Part shown: one piece after another, positions 8,220 to 19,131 of the stretch
Numbering within the stretch: the stretch's first letter is position 1
How the letters are laid out: each line of letters begins with the position of its first letter
Origin: Utricularia gibba
Taxonomy: Eukaryota > Streptophyta > Magnoliopsida > Lamiales > Lentibulariaceae
DNA length: 29,041 nucleotides
Assembly: GCA_002189035.1 (NCBI GenBank)
Contig: NEEC01000358.1
Coordinates: 1 to 29,041, forward strand
Reading direction: 5' to 3'
Notes under the pieces: generated by a model
Told to the model about the DNA's origin: nothing
Seen by the model: the letters and a program-made list of their open reading frames with translations, nothing else
Databases searched by the model: none
Made by a program: the position numbers and the translations under genes

Positions 8220-11200
8220 GGCCTCGCACACCGTTCGGTATTTCGGCCATATCCTGAAAACCGTGATGAGTCATGCTGCGCCCGGCATACCGTTTCGAAC
8301 CCCTTTCCGTGCCGGTCAGCTTCCGTGTTGAAAGCTTCTTCGTCCGAGGATGCATCAAAGCTCGAATTATCGCCTTATCTTAGCCTTCAGATGTGCCACA
8401 AATTGGCCACCACGTTCGCGACGATGCGACTCGGAAAACGAGAATCGACGCGATTGTGATTTTCGTTGCAAAACATCTGCGTTTTATTGGATGACGTGAA
8501 GTATGGGTTTTCGAGGCGATCTCTGAACAAGCTCTGGGTGTGTCCCTACCTGCAGCCTCATGGTGGCCTCGCACACCGTTCGGTATTTCGGCCATATCCT
8601 GAAAACCGTGATGAGTCATGCTGCGCCCGGCATACCGTTTCGAACCCCTTTCCGTGCCGGTCAGCTTCCGTGTTGAAAGCTTCTTCGTCCGAGGATGCAT
8701 CAAAGCTCGAATTATCGCCTTATCTTAGCCTTCAGATGTGCCACAAATTGGCCACCACGTTCGCGACGATGCGACTCGGAAAACGAGAATCGACGCGATT
8801 GTGATTTTCGCCTTGCAAAATCTGCGTTTTATTGGATGACGTGAAGTATGGGTTTTCGAGGCGATCTCTGAACAAGCTCTGGGTGTGTCCCTACTGCAGC
8901 CTCATGGTGGCCTCGCACACCGTTCGGTATTTCGGCCATATCCTGAAAACCGTGATGAGTCATGCTGCGCCCGGCATACCGTTTCGAACCCCTTTCCGTG
9001 CCGGTCAGCTTCCGTGTTGAAAGCTTCTTCGTCCGAGGAGCATCAAGCTCGAATTATCGCCTTATCTTAGCCTTCAGATGTGCCACAAATTGGCCACCAC
9101 GTTCGCGACGATGCGACTCGGAACACGAGAATCGACGCGATTGTGATTTTCGCCTTGCAAACATCTGCGTTTTATTGGATGACGTGAAGTATGGGTTTTC
9201 GAGGCGATCTCTGAACAAGCTCTGGTGTGTCCTACGCAGCCTCATGGTGGCCTCGCACACCGTTCGGTATTTCGGCCATATCCTGAAAACCGTGATGAGT
9301 CATGCTGCGCCCGGCATACCGTTTCGAACCCCTTTCCGTGCCGGTCAGCTTCCGTGTTGAAAGCTTCTTCGTCCGAGGATGCATCAAAGCTCGAATTATC
9401 GCCTTATCTTGATGTGCCACAAATTGGCCACCACGTTCGCGACGATGCGACTCGGAACACGAGAATCGACGCGATTGTGATTTTCGCCTTGCAAAACATC
9501 TGCGTTTTATTGGATGACGTGAAGTATGGGTTTTCGAGGCGATCTCTGAACAAGCTCTGGGTGTGTCCCTACCCAGCCTCATGGTGGCCTCGCACACCGT
9601 TCGGTATTTCGGCCATATCCTGAAAACCGTGATGAGTCATGCTGCGCCCGGCATACCGTTTCGAACCCTTTCCGTGCCGGTCAGCTTCCGTGTTGAAAGC
9701 TTCTTCGTCCGAGGATGCATCAAAGCTCGAATTATCGCCTTATCTTAGCCTTCAGATGTGCCACAAATTGGCCACCACGTTCGCGACGATGCGACTCGGA
9801 ACACGAGAATCGACGCGATTGTGATTTTCGGTTGCAAAACATCTGCGTTTTATTGGATGACGTGAAGTATGGGTTTTCGAGGCGATCTCTGAACAAGCTC
9901 TGGTGTGTCCTACCGCAGCCTCATGGTGGCCTCGCACACCGTTCGGTATTTCGGCCATATCCTGAAAACCGTGATGAGTCATGCTGCGCCCGGCATACCG
10001 TTTCGAACCCCTTTCCGTGCCGGTCAGCTTCCGTGTTGAAAGCTTCTTCGTCCGAGGATGCATCAAAGCTCGAATTATCGCCTTATCTTAGCCTTCAGAT
10101 GTGCCACAAATTGGCCACCACGTTCGCGACGATGCGACTCGGAACACGAGAATCGACGCGATTGTGATTTTCGCCTTGCAAAACATCTGCGTTTTATTGG
10201 ATGACGTGAAGTATGGGTTTTCGAGCGATCTCTGAACAAGCTCTGGGTGTGTCCCTACGTGCAGCCTCATGGTGGCCTCGCACACCGTTCGGTATTTCGG
10301 CCATATCCTGAAAACCGTGATGAGTCATGCTGCGCCCGGCATACCGTTTCGAACCCTTTCCGTGCCGGTCAGCTTCCGTGTTGAAAGCTTCTTCGTCCGA
10401 GGATGCATCAAAGCTCGAATTATCGCCTTATCTTAGCCTTCAGATGTGCCACAAATTGGCCACCACGTTCGCGACGATGCGACTCGGAAACGAGAATCGA
10501 CCCGATTGTGATTTTCGAAACATGTGCGTTTTATTGGGTGACGTGAAGTATGGGTTTTCGAGGCGATCTCTGAACAAGCTCTGGGTGTGTCCTACCCGCA
10601 GCCTCATGGTGGCCTCGCACACCGTTCGGTATTTCGGCCATATCCTGAAAACCGTGATGAGTCATGCTGCGCCGGCATACCGTTTCGAACCCCTTTCCGT
10701 GCCGGTCAGCTTCCGTGTTGAAAGCTTCTTCGTCCGAGGATGCATCAAAGCTCGAATTATCGCCTTATCTTAGCCTTCAGATGTGCCACAAATTGGCCAC
10801 CACGTTCGCGACGATGCGACTCGGAACACGAGAATCGACGCGATTGTGATTTTCGCCTTGCAAAACATCTGCGTTTTATTGGATGACGTGAAGTATGGGT
10901 TTTCGAGGCGATCTCTGAACAAGCTCTGGGTGTGTCCCTACGTGCAGCCTCATGGTGGCCTCGCACACCGTTCGGTATTTCGGCCATATCCTGAAAACCG
11001 TGATGAGTCAGCTGCGCCGGCATACCGTTTCGAACCCCTTTCCGTGCCGGTCAGCTTCCGTGTTGAAAGCTTTTCGTCCGAGGATGCATCAAAGCTCGAA
11101 TTATCGCCTTATCTTAGCCTTCAGATGTGCCACAAATTGGCCACCACGTTCGCGACGATGCGACTCGGAACACGAGAATCGACGCGATTGTGATTTTCGC

Positions 11201-12329
11201 CTTGCAAAACATCTGCGTTTTATTGGATGACGTGAAGTATGGGTTTTCGAGGCGATCTCTGAACAAGCTCTGGGTGTGTCCCTACTGCAGCCTCATGGTG
11301 GCCTCGCACACCGTTCGGTATTTCGGCCATATCCTGAAAACCGTGATGAGTCATGCTGCGCCCGGCATACCGTTTCGAACCCCTTTCCGTGCCGGTCAGC
11401 TTCCGTGTTGAAAGCTTCTTCGTCCGAGGATGCATCAAAGCTCGAATTATCGCCTTATCTTAGCCTTCAGATGTGCCACAAATTGGCCACCACGTTCGCG
11501 ACGATGCGACTCGGAAAACGAGAATCGACCCGATTGTGATTTTCGCAAACATCTGCGTTTTATTGGATGACGTGAAGTATGGGTTTTCGAGGCGATCTCT
11601 GAACAAGCTCTGGGTGTGTCCCTACCTGCAGCCTCATGGTGGCCTCGCACACCGTTCGGTATTTCGGCCATATCCTGAAAACCGTGATGAGTCATGCTGC
11701 GCCGGCATACCGTTTCGAACCCCTTTCCGTGCCGGTCAGCTTCCGTGTTGAAAGCTTCTTCGTCCGAGGATGCATCAAAGCTCGAATTATCGCCTTATCT
11801 TAGCCTTCAGATGTGCCACAAATTGGCCACCACGTTCGCGACGATGCGACTCGGAACACGAGAATCGACGCGATTGTGATTTTCGCCTTGCAAAATCTGC
11901 GTTTTATTGGATGACGTGAAGTATGGGTTTTCGAGGCGATCTCTGAACAAGCTCTGGGTGTGTCCCTACGTGCAGCCTCATGGTGGCCTCGCACACCGTT
12001 CGGTATTTCGGCCATATCCTGAAAACCGTGATGAGTCATGCTGCGCCCGGCATACCGTTTCGAACCCCTTTCCGTGCCGGTCAGCTTCCGTGTTGAAAGC
12101 TTCTTCGTCCGAGGATGCATCAAAGCTCGAATTATCGCCTTATCTTAGCCTTCAGATGTGCCACAAATTGGCCACCACGTTCGCGACGATGCGACTCGGA
12201 AAACGAGAATCGACCCGATTGTGATTTTCGCCTTGCAAACATCTGCGTTTTATTGGATGACGTGAAGTATGGGTTTTCGAGGCGATCTCTGAACAAGCTC
12301 TGGGTGTGTCCCTACTGCAGCCTCATGGT

Positions 12330-12651
12330 GGCCTCGCACACCGTTCGGTATTTCGCCATATCCTGAAAACCTGTGACGTGGCCCGGCCCCGTTTTCCGTG
12401 CCGGTCAGCTTCCGTGTTGAAAGCTTCTCGTCGAGGATGCATCAAAGCTCGAATTATCGCCTTATCTTAGCCTTCAGATGTGCACAAATTGGCCACCACG
12501 TTCGCGACGATGCGACTCGGAACACGAGAATCGACGCGATTGTGATTTTCGCCTTGCAAACATCTGCGTTTTATTGGATGACGTGAAGTATGGGTTTTCG
12601 AGGCGATCTCTGAACAAGCTCTGGGTGTGTCCCTACGTGCAGCCTCATGGT
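12330..12651 (+). repeat. Eroded satellite unit, 322 bp
   Basis: After a normal start, the part from about 12353 to 12440 is rearranged. TATTTCGCC has lost a G. The stretch after CCTGAAAACC reads GTGACGTGGCCCGGCCCCG, where ATGAGTCAT, the 54-69 hairpin and TTTCGAAC would normally be. AGCTTCTCGTCGAGG has lost two further bases. From about 12445 onward the unit is nearly normal type A again. It is one of very few units without the AP-1-like 9-mer. Confidence 0.85.
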
Positions 12652-13326
12652 GGCCTCGCACACCGTTCGGTATTTCGGCCATATCCTGAAAACCGTGATG
12701 AGTCATGCTGCGCCCGCATACCGTTTCGAACCCTTTCCGTGCCGGTCAGCTTCCGTGTTGAAAGCTTCTTCGTCCGAGGAGCATCAAGCTCGAATTATCG
12801 CCTTATCTTAGCCTTCAGATGTGCCACAAATTGGCCACCACGTTCGCGACGATGCGACTCGGAAAACGAGAATCGACGCGATTGTGATTTTCGGTTTGCA
12901 AAACATGTGCGTTTTATTGGTGACGTGAAGTATGGGTTTTCGAGGCGATCTCTGAACAAGCTCTGGTGTGTCCTACGCAGCCTGGTGGCCTCGCACACCG
13001 TTCGGTATTTCGGCCATATCCTGAAAACCGTGATGAGTCATGCTGCGCCCGGCATACCGTTTCGAACCCCTTTCCGTGCCGGTCAGCTTCCGTGTTGAAA
13101 GCTTCTTCGTCCGAGGATGCATCAAGCTCGAATTATCGCCTTATCTTAGCCTTCAGATGTGCCACAAATTGGCCACCACGTTCGCGACGATGCGACTCGG
13201 AAACGAGAATCGACCGATTGTGATTTTCGTTGCAAACATCTGCGTTTTATTGGATGACGTGAAGTATGGGTTTTCGAGGCGATCTCTGAACAAGCTCTGG
13301 GTGTGTCCCTACTGCAGCCTCATGGT

Positions 13327-13611
13327 GGCCTCGCACACCGTTCGGTATATATGGTGATGAGTCGCTGCGCCCGGCAACCGTATGTGCCGTCAGCTCCGTT
13401 CGTCCGAGGCGCTCGAATTATCGCCTATCTTAGCCTTTAGATGTGCCAAATTGCCACCCGTTCGCGACGATGCGACTCGGAACACGAGAATCGACGCGAT
13501 TGTGATTTTCGCCTTGCAAAACATCTGCGTTTTATTGGATGACGTGAAGTATGGGTTTTCGAGGCGATCTCTGAACAAGCTCTGGGTGTGTCCCTACTGC
13601 AGCCTCATGGT
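13327..13611 (+). repeat. Eroded satellite unit, 285 bp
   Basis: The first 20 bases are normal. From about 13347 to 13465 the unit then shows many small losses: GGTATATATGGTGATGAGTC replaces the TTTCGGCCATATCC region, and CGGCAACCGTATGTGCCG replaces the TTTCGAACCCC region. The AAGCTT and ATGCAT landmarks are lost. From CGTTCGCGACG (about 13469) on, the unit is canonical type A. The dense scatter of separate small gaps is unlike the clean deletions at 17.3-18.9 kb. It fits local sequence-quality failure or severe decay. Confidence 0.85.
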
Positions 13612-16600
13612 GGCCTCGCACACCGTTCGGTATTTCGGCCATATCCTGAAAACCGTGATGAGTCATGCTGCGCCCGGCATACCGTTTCGAACCCCTTTCC
13701 GTGCCGGTCAGCTTCCGTGTTGAAAGCTTCTTCGTCCGAGGATGCATCAAGCTCGAATTATCGCCTTATCTTAGCCTTCAGATGTGCCACAAATTGGCCA
13801 CCACGTTCGCGACGATGCGACTCGGAAAACGAGAATCGACCCGATTGTGATTTTCGTTGCAAAACATCTGCGTTTTATTGGATGACGTGAAGTATGGGTT
13901 TTCGAGGCGATCTCTGAACAAGCTCTGGGTGTGTCCTACCGCAGCCTCATGGTGGCCTCGCACACCGTTCGGTATTTCGGCCATATCCTGAAACCGTGAT
14001 GAGTCATGCTGCGCCCGCATACCGTTTCGAACCCTTTCCGTGCCGGTCAGCTTCCGTGTTGAAAGCTTCTTCGTCCGAGGATCATCAAGCTCGAATTATC
14101 GCCTTATCTTAGCCTTCAGATGTGCCACAAATTGGCCCCACGTTCGCGACGATGCGACTCGGAAACGAGAATCGACCGATTGTGATTTTCGGTTGCAAAA
14201 CATCTGCGTTTTATTGGTGACGTGAAGTATGGGTTTTCGAGGCGATCTCTGAACAAGCTCTGGTGTGTCCTACCCGCAGCCTCATGGTGGCCTCGCACAC
14301 CGTTCGGTATTTCGGCCATATCCTGAAAACCGTGATGAGTCATGCTGCGCCCGGCATACCGTTTCGAACCCTTTCCGTGCCGGTCAGCTTCCGTGTTGAA
14401 AGCTTCTTCGTCCGAGGATGCATCAAGCTCGAATTATCGCCTTATCTTAGCCTTCAGATGTGCCACAATTGGCCACCACGTTCGCGACGATGCGACTCGG
14501 AAACGAGAATCGACCGATTGTGATTTCGCTTGCAAACATTGCGTTTTATTGGTGACGTGAAGTATGGGTTTTCGAGCGATCTCTGAACAAGCTCTGGGTG
14601 TGTCCCTACGCAGCCTCATGGTGGCCTCGCACACCGTTCGGTATTTCGGCCATATCCTGAAAACCGTGATGAGTCAAGCTGCGCCGGCATACCGTTTCGA
14701 ACCCCTTTCCGTGCCGGTCAGCTTCCGTGTTGAAAGCTTCTTCGTCCGAGGATGCATCAAGCTCGAATTATCGCCTTATCTTAGCCTTTAGATGTGCCAC
14801 AAATTGGCCACCACGTTCGCGACGATGCGACTCGGAACGAGAATCGACCGATTGTGATTTCGCTTGCAAAAATCTGCGTTTTATTGGAACGTGAAGTATG
14901 GGTTTTCGAGGCGATCTCTGAACAAGCTCTGGTGTGTCCCTACTGCAGCCTCATGGTGGCCTCGCACACCGTTCGGTATTTCGGCCATATCCTGAAAACC
15001 GTGATGAGTCATGCTGCGCCCGGCATACCGTTTCGAACCCCTTTCCGTGCCGGTCAGCTTCCGTGTTGAAAGCTTCTTCGTCCGAGGATGCATCAAAGCT
15101 CGAATTATCGCTTATCTTAGCCTTCAGATGTGCCACAAATTGGCCACCACGTTCGCGACGATGCGACTCGGAAACGAGAATCGACCGATTGTGATTTCGG
15201 TTGCAAAACATCTGCGTTTTATTGGTGACGTGAAGTATGGGTTTTCGAGGCGATCTCTGAACAAGCTCTGGGTGTGTCCCTACGCAGCCTCATGGTGGCC
15301 TCGCACACCGTTCGGTATTTCGGCCATATCCTGAAAACGTGATGAGTCAAGCTGCGCCGGCATACCGTTTCGAACCCCTTTCCGTGCCGGTCAGCTTCCG
15401 TGTTGAAAGCTTCTTCGTCCGAGGATGCATCAAAGCTCGAATTATCGCCTTATCTTAGCTTCAGATGTGCCACAAATTGGCCACCACGTTCGCGACGATG
15501 CGACTCGGAACACGAGAATCGACGCGATTGTGATTTTCGCTTGCAAAACATCTGCGTTTTTATGACGTGAAGTATGGGTTTTCGAGGCGATCTCTGAACA
15601 AGCTCTGGGTGTGTCCTACTGCAGCCTCATGGTGCCTCGCACACCGTTCGGTATTTCGGCCATATCCTGAAAACCGTGATGAGTCATGCTGCGCCCGGCA
15701 TACCGTTTCGAACCCTTTCCGTGCCGGTCAGCTTCCGTGTTGAAAGCTTCTTCGTCCGAGGATGCATCAAAGCTCGAATTATCGCCTTATCTTAGCCTTC
15801 AGATGTGCCACAAATTGGCCACCACGTTCGCGACGATGCGACTCGGAACACGAGAATCGACGCGATTGTGATTTTCGCCTTGCAAACATCTGCGTTTTAT
15901 TGGATGACGTGAAGTATGGGTTTTCGAGGCGATCTCTGAACAAGCTCTGGGTGTGTCCCTACTGCAGCCTCATGGTGGCCTCGCACACCGTTCGGTATTT
16001 CGGCCATATCCTGAAAACCGTGATGAGTCATGCTGCGCCGGCATACCGTTTCGAACCCCTTTCCGTGCCGGTCAGCTTCCGTTGAAAGCTTCTTCGTCCG
16101 AGGATCATCAAAGCTCGAATTATCGCCTTATCTTAGCCTTCAGATGTGCCACAAATTGGCCACCACGTTCGCGACGATGCGACTCGGAAAACGAGAATCG
16201 ACCCGATTGTGATTTTCGGTTGCAAAACATCTGCGTTTTATTGGTGACGTGAAGTATGGGTTTTCGAGGCGATCTCTGAAAAGCTCTGGGTGTGTCCCTA
16301 CTGCAGCCTCATGGTGGCCTCGCACACGTTCGGTATTTCGGCCATATCCTGAAAACCGTGATGAGTCATGCTGCGCCGGCATACCGTTTCGACCCCTTTC
16401 CGTGCCGGTCAGCTTCCGTGTTGAAAGCTTCTTCGTCCGAGGATGCATCAAAGCTCGAATTATCGCTTATCTTAGCCTTCAGATGTGCCACAAATTGGCC
16501 ACCACGTTCGCGACGATGCGACTCGGAAAACGAGAATCGACGCGATTGTGATTTTCGTTTGCAAACATCTGCGTTTTATTGGATTGAAGTATGGGTTTTC

Positions 16601-17306
16601 GAGGCGATCTCTGAACAAGCTCTGTGTGTCCTACCGCAGCCTCATGGTGGCCTCGCACACCGTTCGGTATTTCGGCCATATCCTGAAAACCGTGATGAGT
16701 CATGCTGCGCCCGGCATACCGTTTCGAACCCCTTTCCGTGCCGGTCAGCTTCCGTGTTGAAAGCTTCTTCGTCCGAGGATGCATCAAGCTCGAATTATCG
16801 CCTTATCTTAGCCTTCAGATGTGCCACAAATTGGCCACCACGTTCGCGACGATGCGACTCGGAAAACGAGAATCGACCGATTGTGATTTTCGAAACATCT
16901 GCGTTTTATTGGTGACGTGAAGTATGGGTTTTCGAGGCGATCTCTGAACAAGCTCTGGGTGTGTCCTACCCGCAGCCTCATGGTGGCCTCGCACACCGTT
17001 CGGTATTTCGGCCATATCCTGAAAACCGTGATGAGTCATGCTGCGCCCGGCATACCGTTTCGAACCCTTTCCGTGCCGGTCAGCTTCCGTGTTGAAAGCT
17101 TCTTCGTCCGAGGATGCATCAAAGCTCGAATTATCGCCTTATCTTAGCCTTCAGATGTGCCACAAATTGGCCACACGTTCGCGACGATGCGACTCGGAAC
17201 ACGAGAATCGACGCGATTGTGATTTTCGCCTTGCAAAACATCTGCGTTTTATTGGTTGACGTGAAGTATGGGTTTTCGAGGCGATCTCTGAACAAGCTCT
17301 GGGTGT

Positions 17307-17827
17307 GTCCCTACTTGCCGTTCGGTATTTCGGCCATATCCTGAAAACCGTGATGAGTCAAGCTGCGCCCGGTACCGTTTCGAACCCCTTTCCGTGCCGG
17401 TCAGCTTCCGTGTTGAAAGCTTCTTCGTCCGAGGATGCATCAAAGCTCGAATTATCGCCTTATCTTAGCCTTCAGATGTGCCACAAATTGGCCACCACGT
17501 TCGCGACGATGCGACTCGGAACGTGATGAGTCGCGATGCGCCCGGCATACCGTTTCGAACCCCTTTCCGTGCCGGTCAGCTTCCGTGTTGAAAGCTTCTT
17601 CGTCCGAGGATGCATCAAAGCTCGAATTATCGCCTTATCTTAGCCTTCAGATGTGCCACAAATTGGCCACCACGTTCGCGACGACGATGCGACTCGGAAA
17701 ACGAGAATCGACCCGATTGTGATTTTCGGTTTGCAAAACATGTGCGTTTTATTGGTTATGTGAAGTATGGTTTTCGAGGCGATCTCTGAACAAGCTCTGG
17801 GTGTGTCCCTACGTGCAGCCTCATGGT
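17307..17827 (+). repeat. Rearranged pair of truncated units with two deletion junctions
   Basis: At about 17317 the sequence passes from CCCTACTTGC directly to CGTTCGG, removing about 23 bp across a unit boundary. The unit then runs to GCGACTCGGAAC. At about 17521 it jumps to GTGATGAGTC of the next unit (offset about 44), removing about 170 bp. The two sides share AAC at this second junction. The second fragment (17522-17827) has a 3-bp GAC duplication near 17683 and type B states (GACCCG, CGGTTTGC, ACATGTG). It also has the private TTGGTTATGTG in place of TTGGATGACGTG. Confidence 0.85.
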
Positions 17828-18166
17828 GGCCTCGCACACCGTTCGGTATTTCGGCCATATCCTGAAAACCGTGATGAGTCAAGCTGCGCCCGGCATACCG
17901 TTTCGAACCCTTTCCGTGCCGGTCAGCTTCCGTGTTGAAAGCTTCTTCGTCCGAGGATGCATCAAAGCTCGAATTATCGCCTAATCTTAGCCTTTAGATG
18001 TGCCACAAATTGGCCACCACACGATCGCCGACGACGAAAACGAGAATCGACCCGATTGTGATTTCGGGTTGCAAAACATGTGCGTTTTATTGGGTTATGT
18101 GAAGTATGGGTTTTCGAGGCGATCTCTGAACTATCTCTGGGTGTGTCCCTACTGCAGCCTCATGGT
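17828..18166 (+). repeat. Divergent satellite unit with private substitutions
   Basis: This unit carries base changes seen nowhere or rarely elsewhere: CTAATCTTAGCC instead of CTTATCTTAGCC, and CACACGATCGCCGACGACG replacing the CACGTTCGCGACGATGCGACTC part. It also has TTGGGTTATGTG and GAACTATCTCTGG in place of GAACAAGCTCTGG. The AP-1-like site reads ATGAGTCAA. Because these are substitutions, not homopolymer length changes, they are more convincing as real divergence than most variation in the window. Confidence 0.85.
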
Positions 18167-18858
18167 GGCCTCGCACACCGTTCGGTATTTCGGCCATATC
18201 CTGAAAACCGTGATGAGTCAAGCTGCGCCCGGCATACCGTTTCGAACCCCTTTCCGTGCCGGTCAGCTTCCGTGTTGAAAGCTTCTTCGTCCGAGGATGC
18301 ATCAAAGCTCGAATTATCGCCTTATCTTAGCCTTCAGATGTGCCACAAATTGGCCACCACGTTCGCGACGATGCGACTCGGAACACGAGAATCGACGCGA
18401 TTGTGATTTTCGCCTTGCAAAACATCTGCGTTTTATTGGATGACGTGAAGTATGGGTTTTCGAGGCGATCTCTGAACAAGCTCTGGGTGTGTCCCTACGT
18501 GCAGCCTCATGGTGGCCTCGCACACCGTTCGGTATTTCGGCCATATCCTGAAAACCGTGATGAGTCATGCTGCGCCCGGCATACCGTTTCGAACCCTTTC
18601 CGTGCCGGTCAGCTTCCGTGTTGAAAGCTTCTTCGTCCGAGGATGCATCAAAGCTCGAATTATCGCCTTATCTTAGCCTTCAGATGTGCCACAAATTGGC
18701 CACCACGTTCGCGACGATGCGACTCGGAACACGAGAATCGACGCGATTGTGATTTTCGCCTTGCAAACATCTGCGTTTTATTGGATGACGTGAAGTATGG
18801 GTTTTCGAGGCGATCTCTGAACAAGCTCTGGGTGTGTCCCTACTTGCAGCCTCATGGT

Positions 18859-19131
18859 GGCCTCGCACACCGTTCGGTATTTTCGGCCATATCCTGAAAA
18901 GCTTCTTCGTCCGAGGATGCATCAGAGCTCGAATTATCGCCTTATCTTAGCCTTCAGATGTGCCACAAATTGGCCACCACGTTCGCGACGATGCGACTCG
19001 GAAAACGAGAATCGACGCGATTGTGATTTTCGCTTTGCAAAACATCTGCGTTTTATTGGTGATGTGAAGTATGGGTTTTCGAGGCGATCTCTGAACAAGC
19101 TCTGGTGTGTCCCTACGTGCAGCCTCATGGT
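18859..19131 (+). repeat. Internally deleted unit, 273 bp
   Basis: The sequence runs CATATCCTGAAAA and then directly GCTTCTTCGTCC, skipping about 73 bp (offsets about 41-113). In the intact unit TGAAA occurs on both sides of the missing part (CCTGAAAAC and GTTGAAAGC), so the junction has 5-bp microhomology. The AP-1-like site, the 54-69 hairpin and the TTTCGAAC stretch are lost. The rest of the unit is a hybrid of types A and B with the rare CATCAGAGCTC state. Confidence 0.9.

Larger units (their letters stand above)
6841..12329 (+). repeat. Array segment 2: 16 mostly type A units
   Basis: Unit starts: 6841, 7187, 7528, 7874, 8220, 8565, 8909, 9249, 9586, 9928, 10274, 10611, 10957, 11300, 11641, 11985. 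Most carry GGAACACG with GACGCG and CGCCTTGC. The unit at 10274 is strongly type B (GACCCG, CGAAACATGTG, TTGGGTGACG, TCCTACCCGCAG). The unit at 9249 lacks the 8 bp AGCCTTCA near 9410, between CTT and GATGTG. The unit at 10957 has lost the AT of the GAGTCATGCTG stretch and a CT in the AAGCTTCTTCG stretch. Unit lengths run from 337 to 346 bp. Confidence 0.9.
12330..17306 (+). repeat. Array segment 3: 15 shortened, indel-rich units
   Basis: Unit starts: 12330, 12652, 12987, 13327, 13612, 13954, 14289, 14623, 14958, 15297, 15633, 15977, 16316, 16649, 16985. Apart from two badly eroded units, lengths are mainly 333-344 bp, shorter than in the first 12 kb. Many units combine GGAAACG or GGAACG with GACCG, single losses in TTTTCG, and TTGGTGACG. 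Nearly all differences from the consensus are deletions of one to a few bases, and insertions are rare. This is the least homogeneous long stretch of the array. It may be an older, less homogenised domain or a stretch of poorer consensus. Confidence 0.85.
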
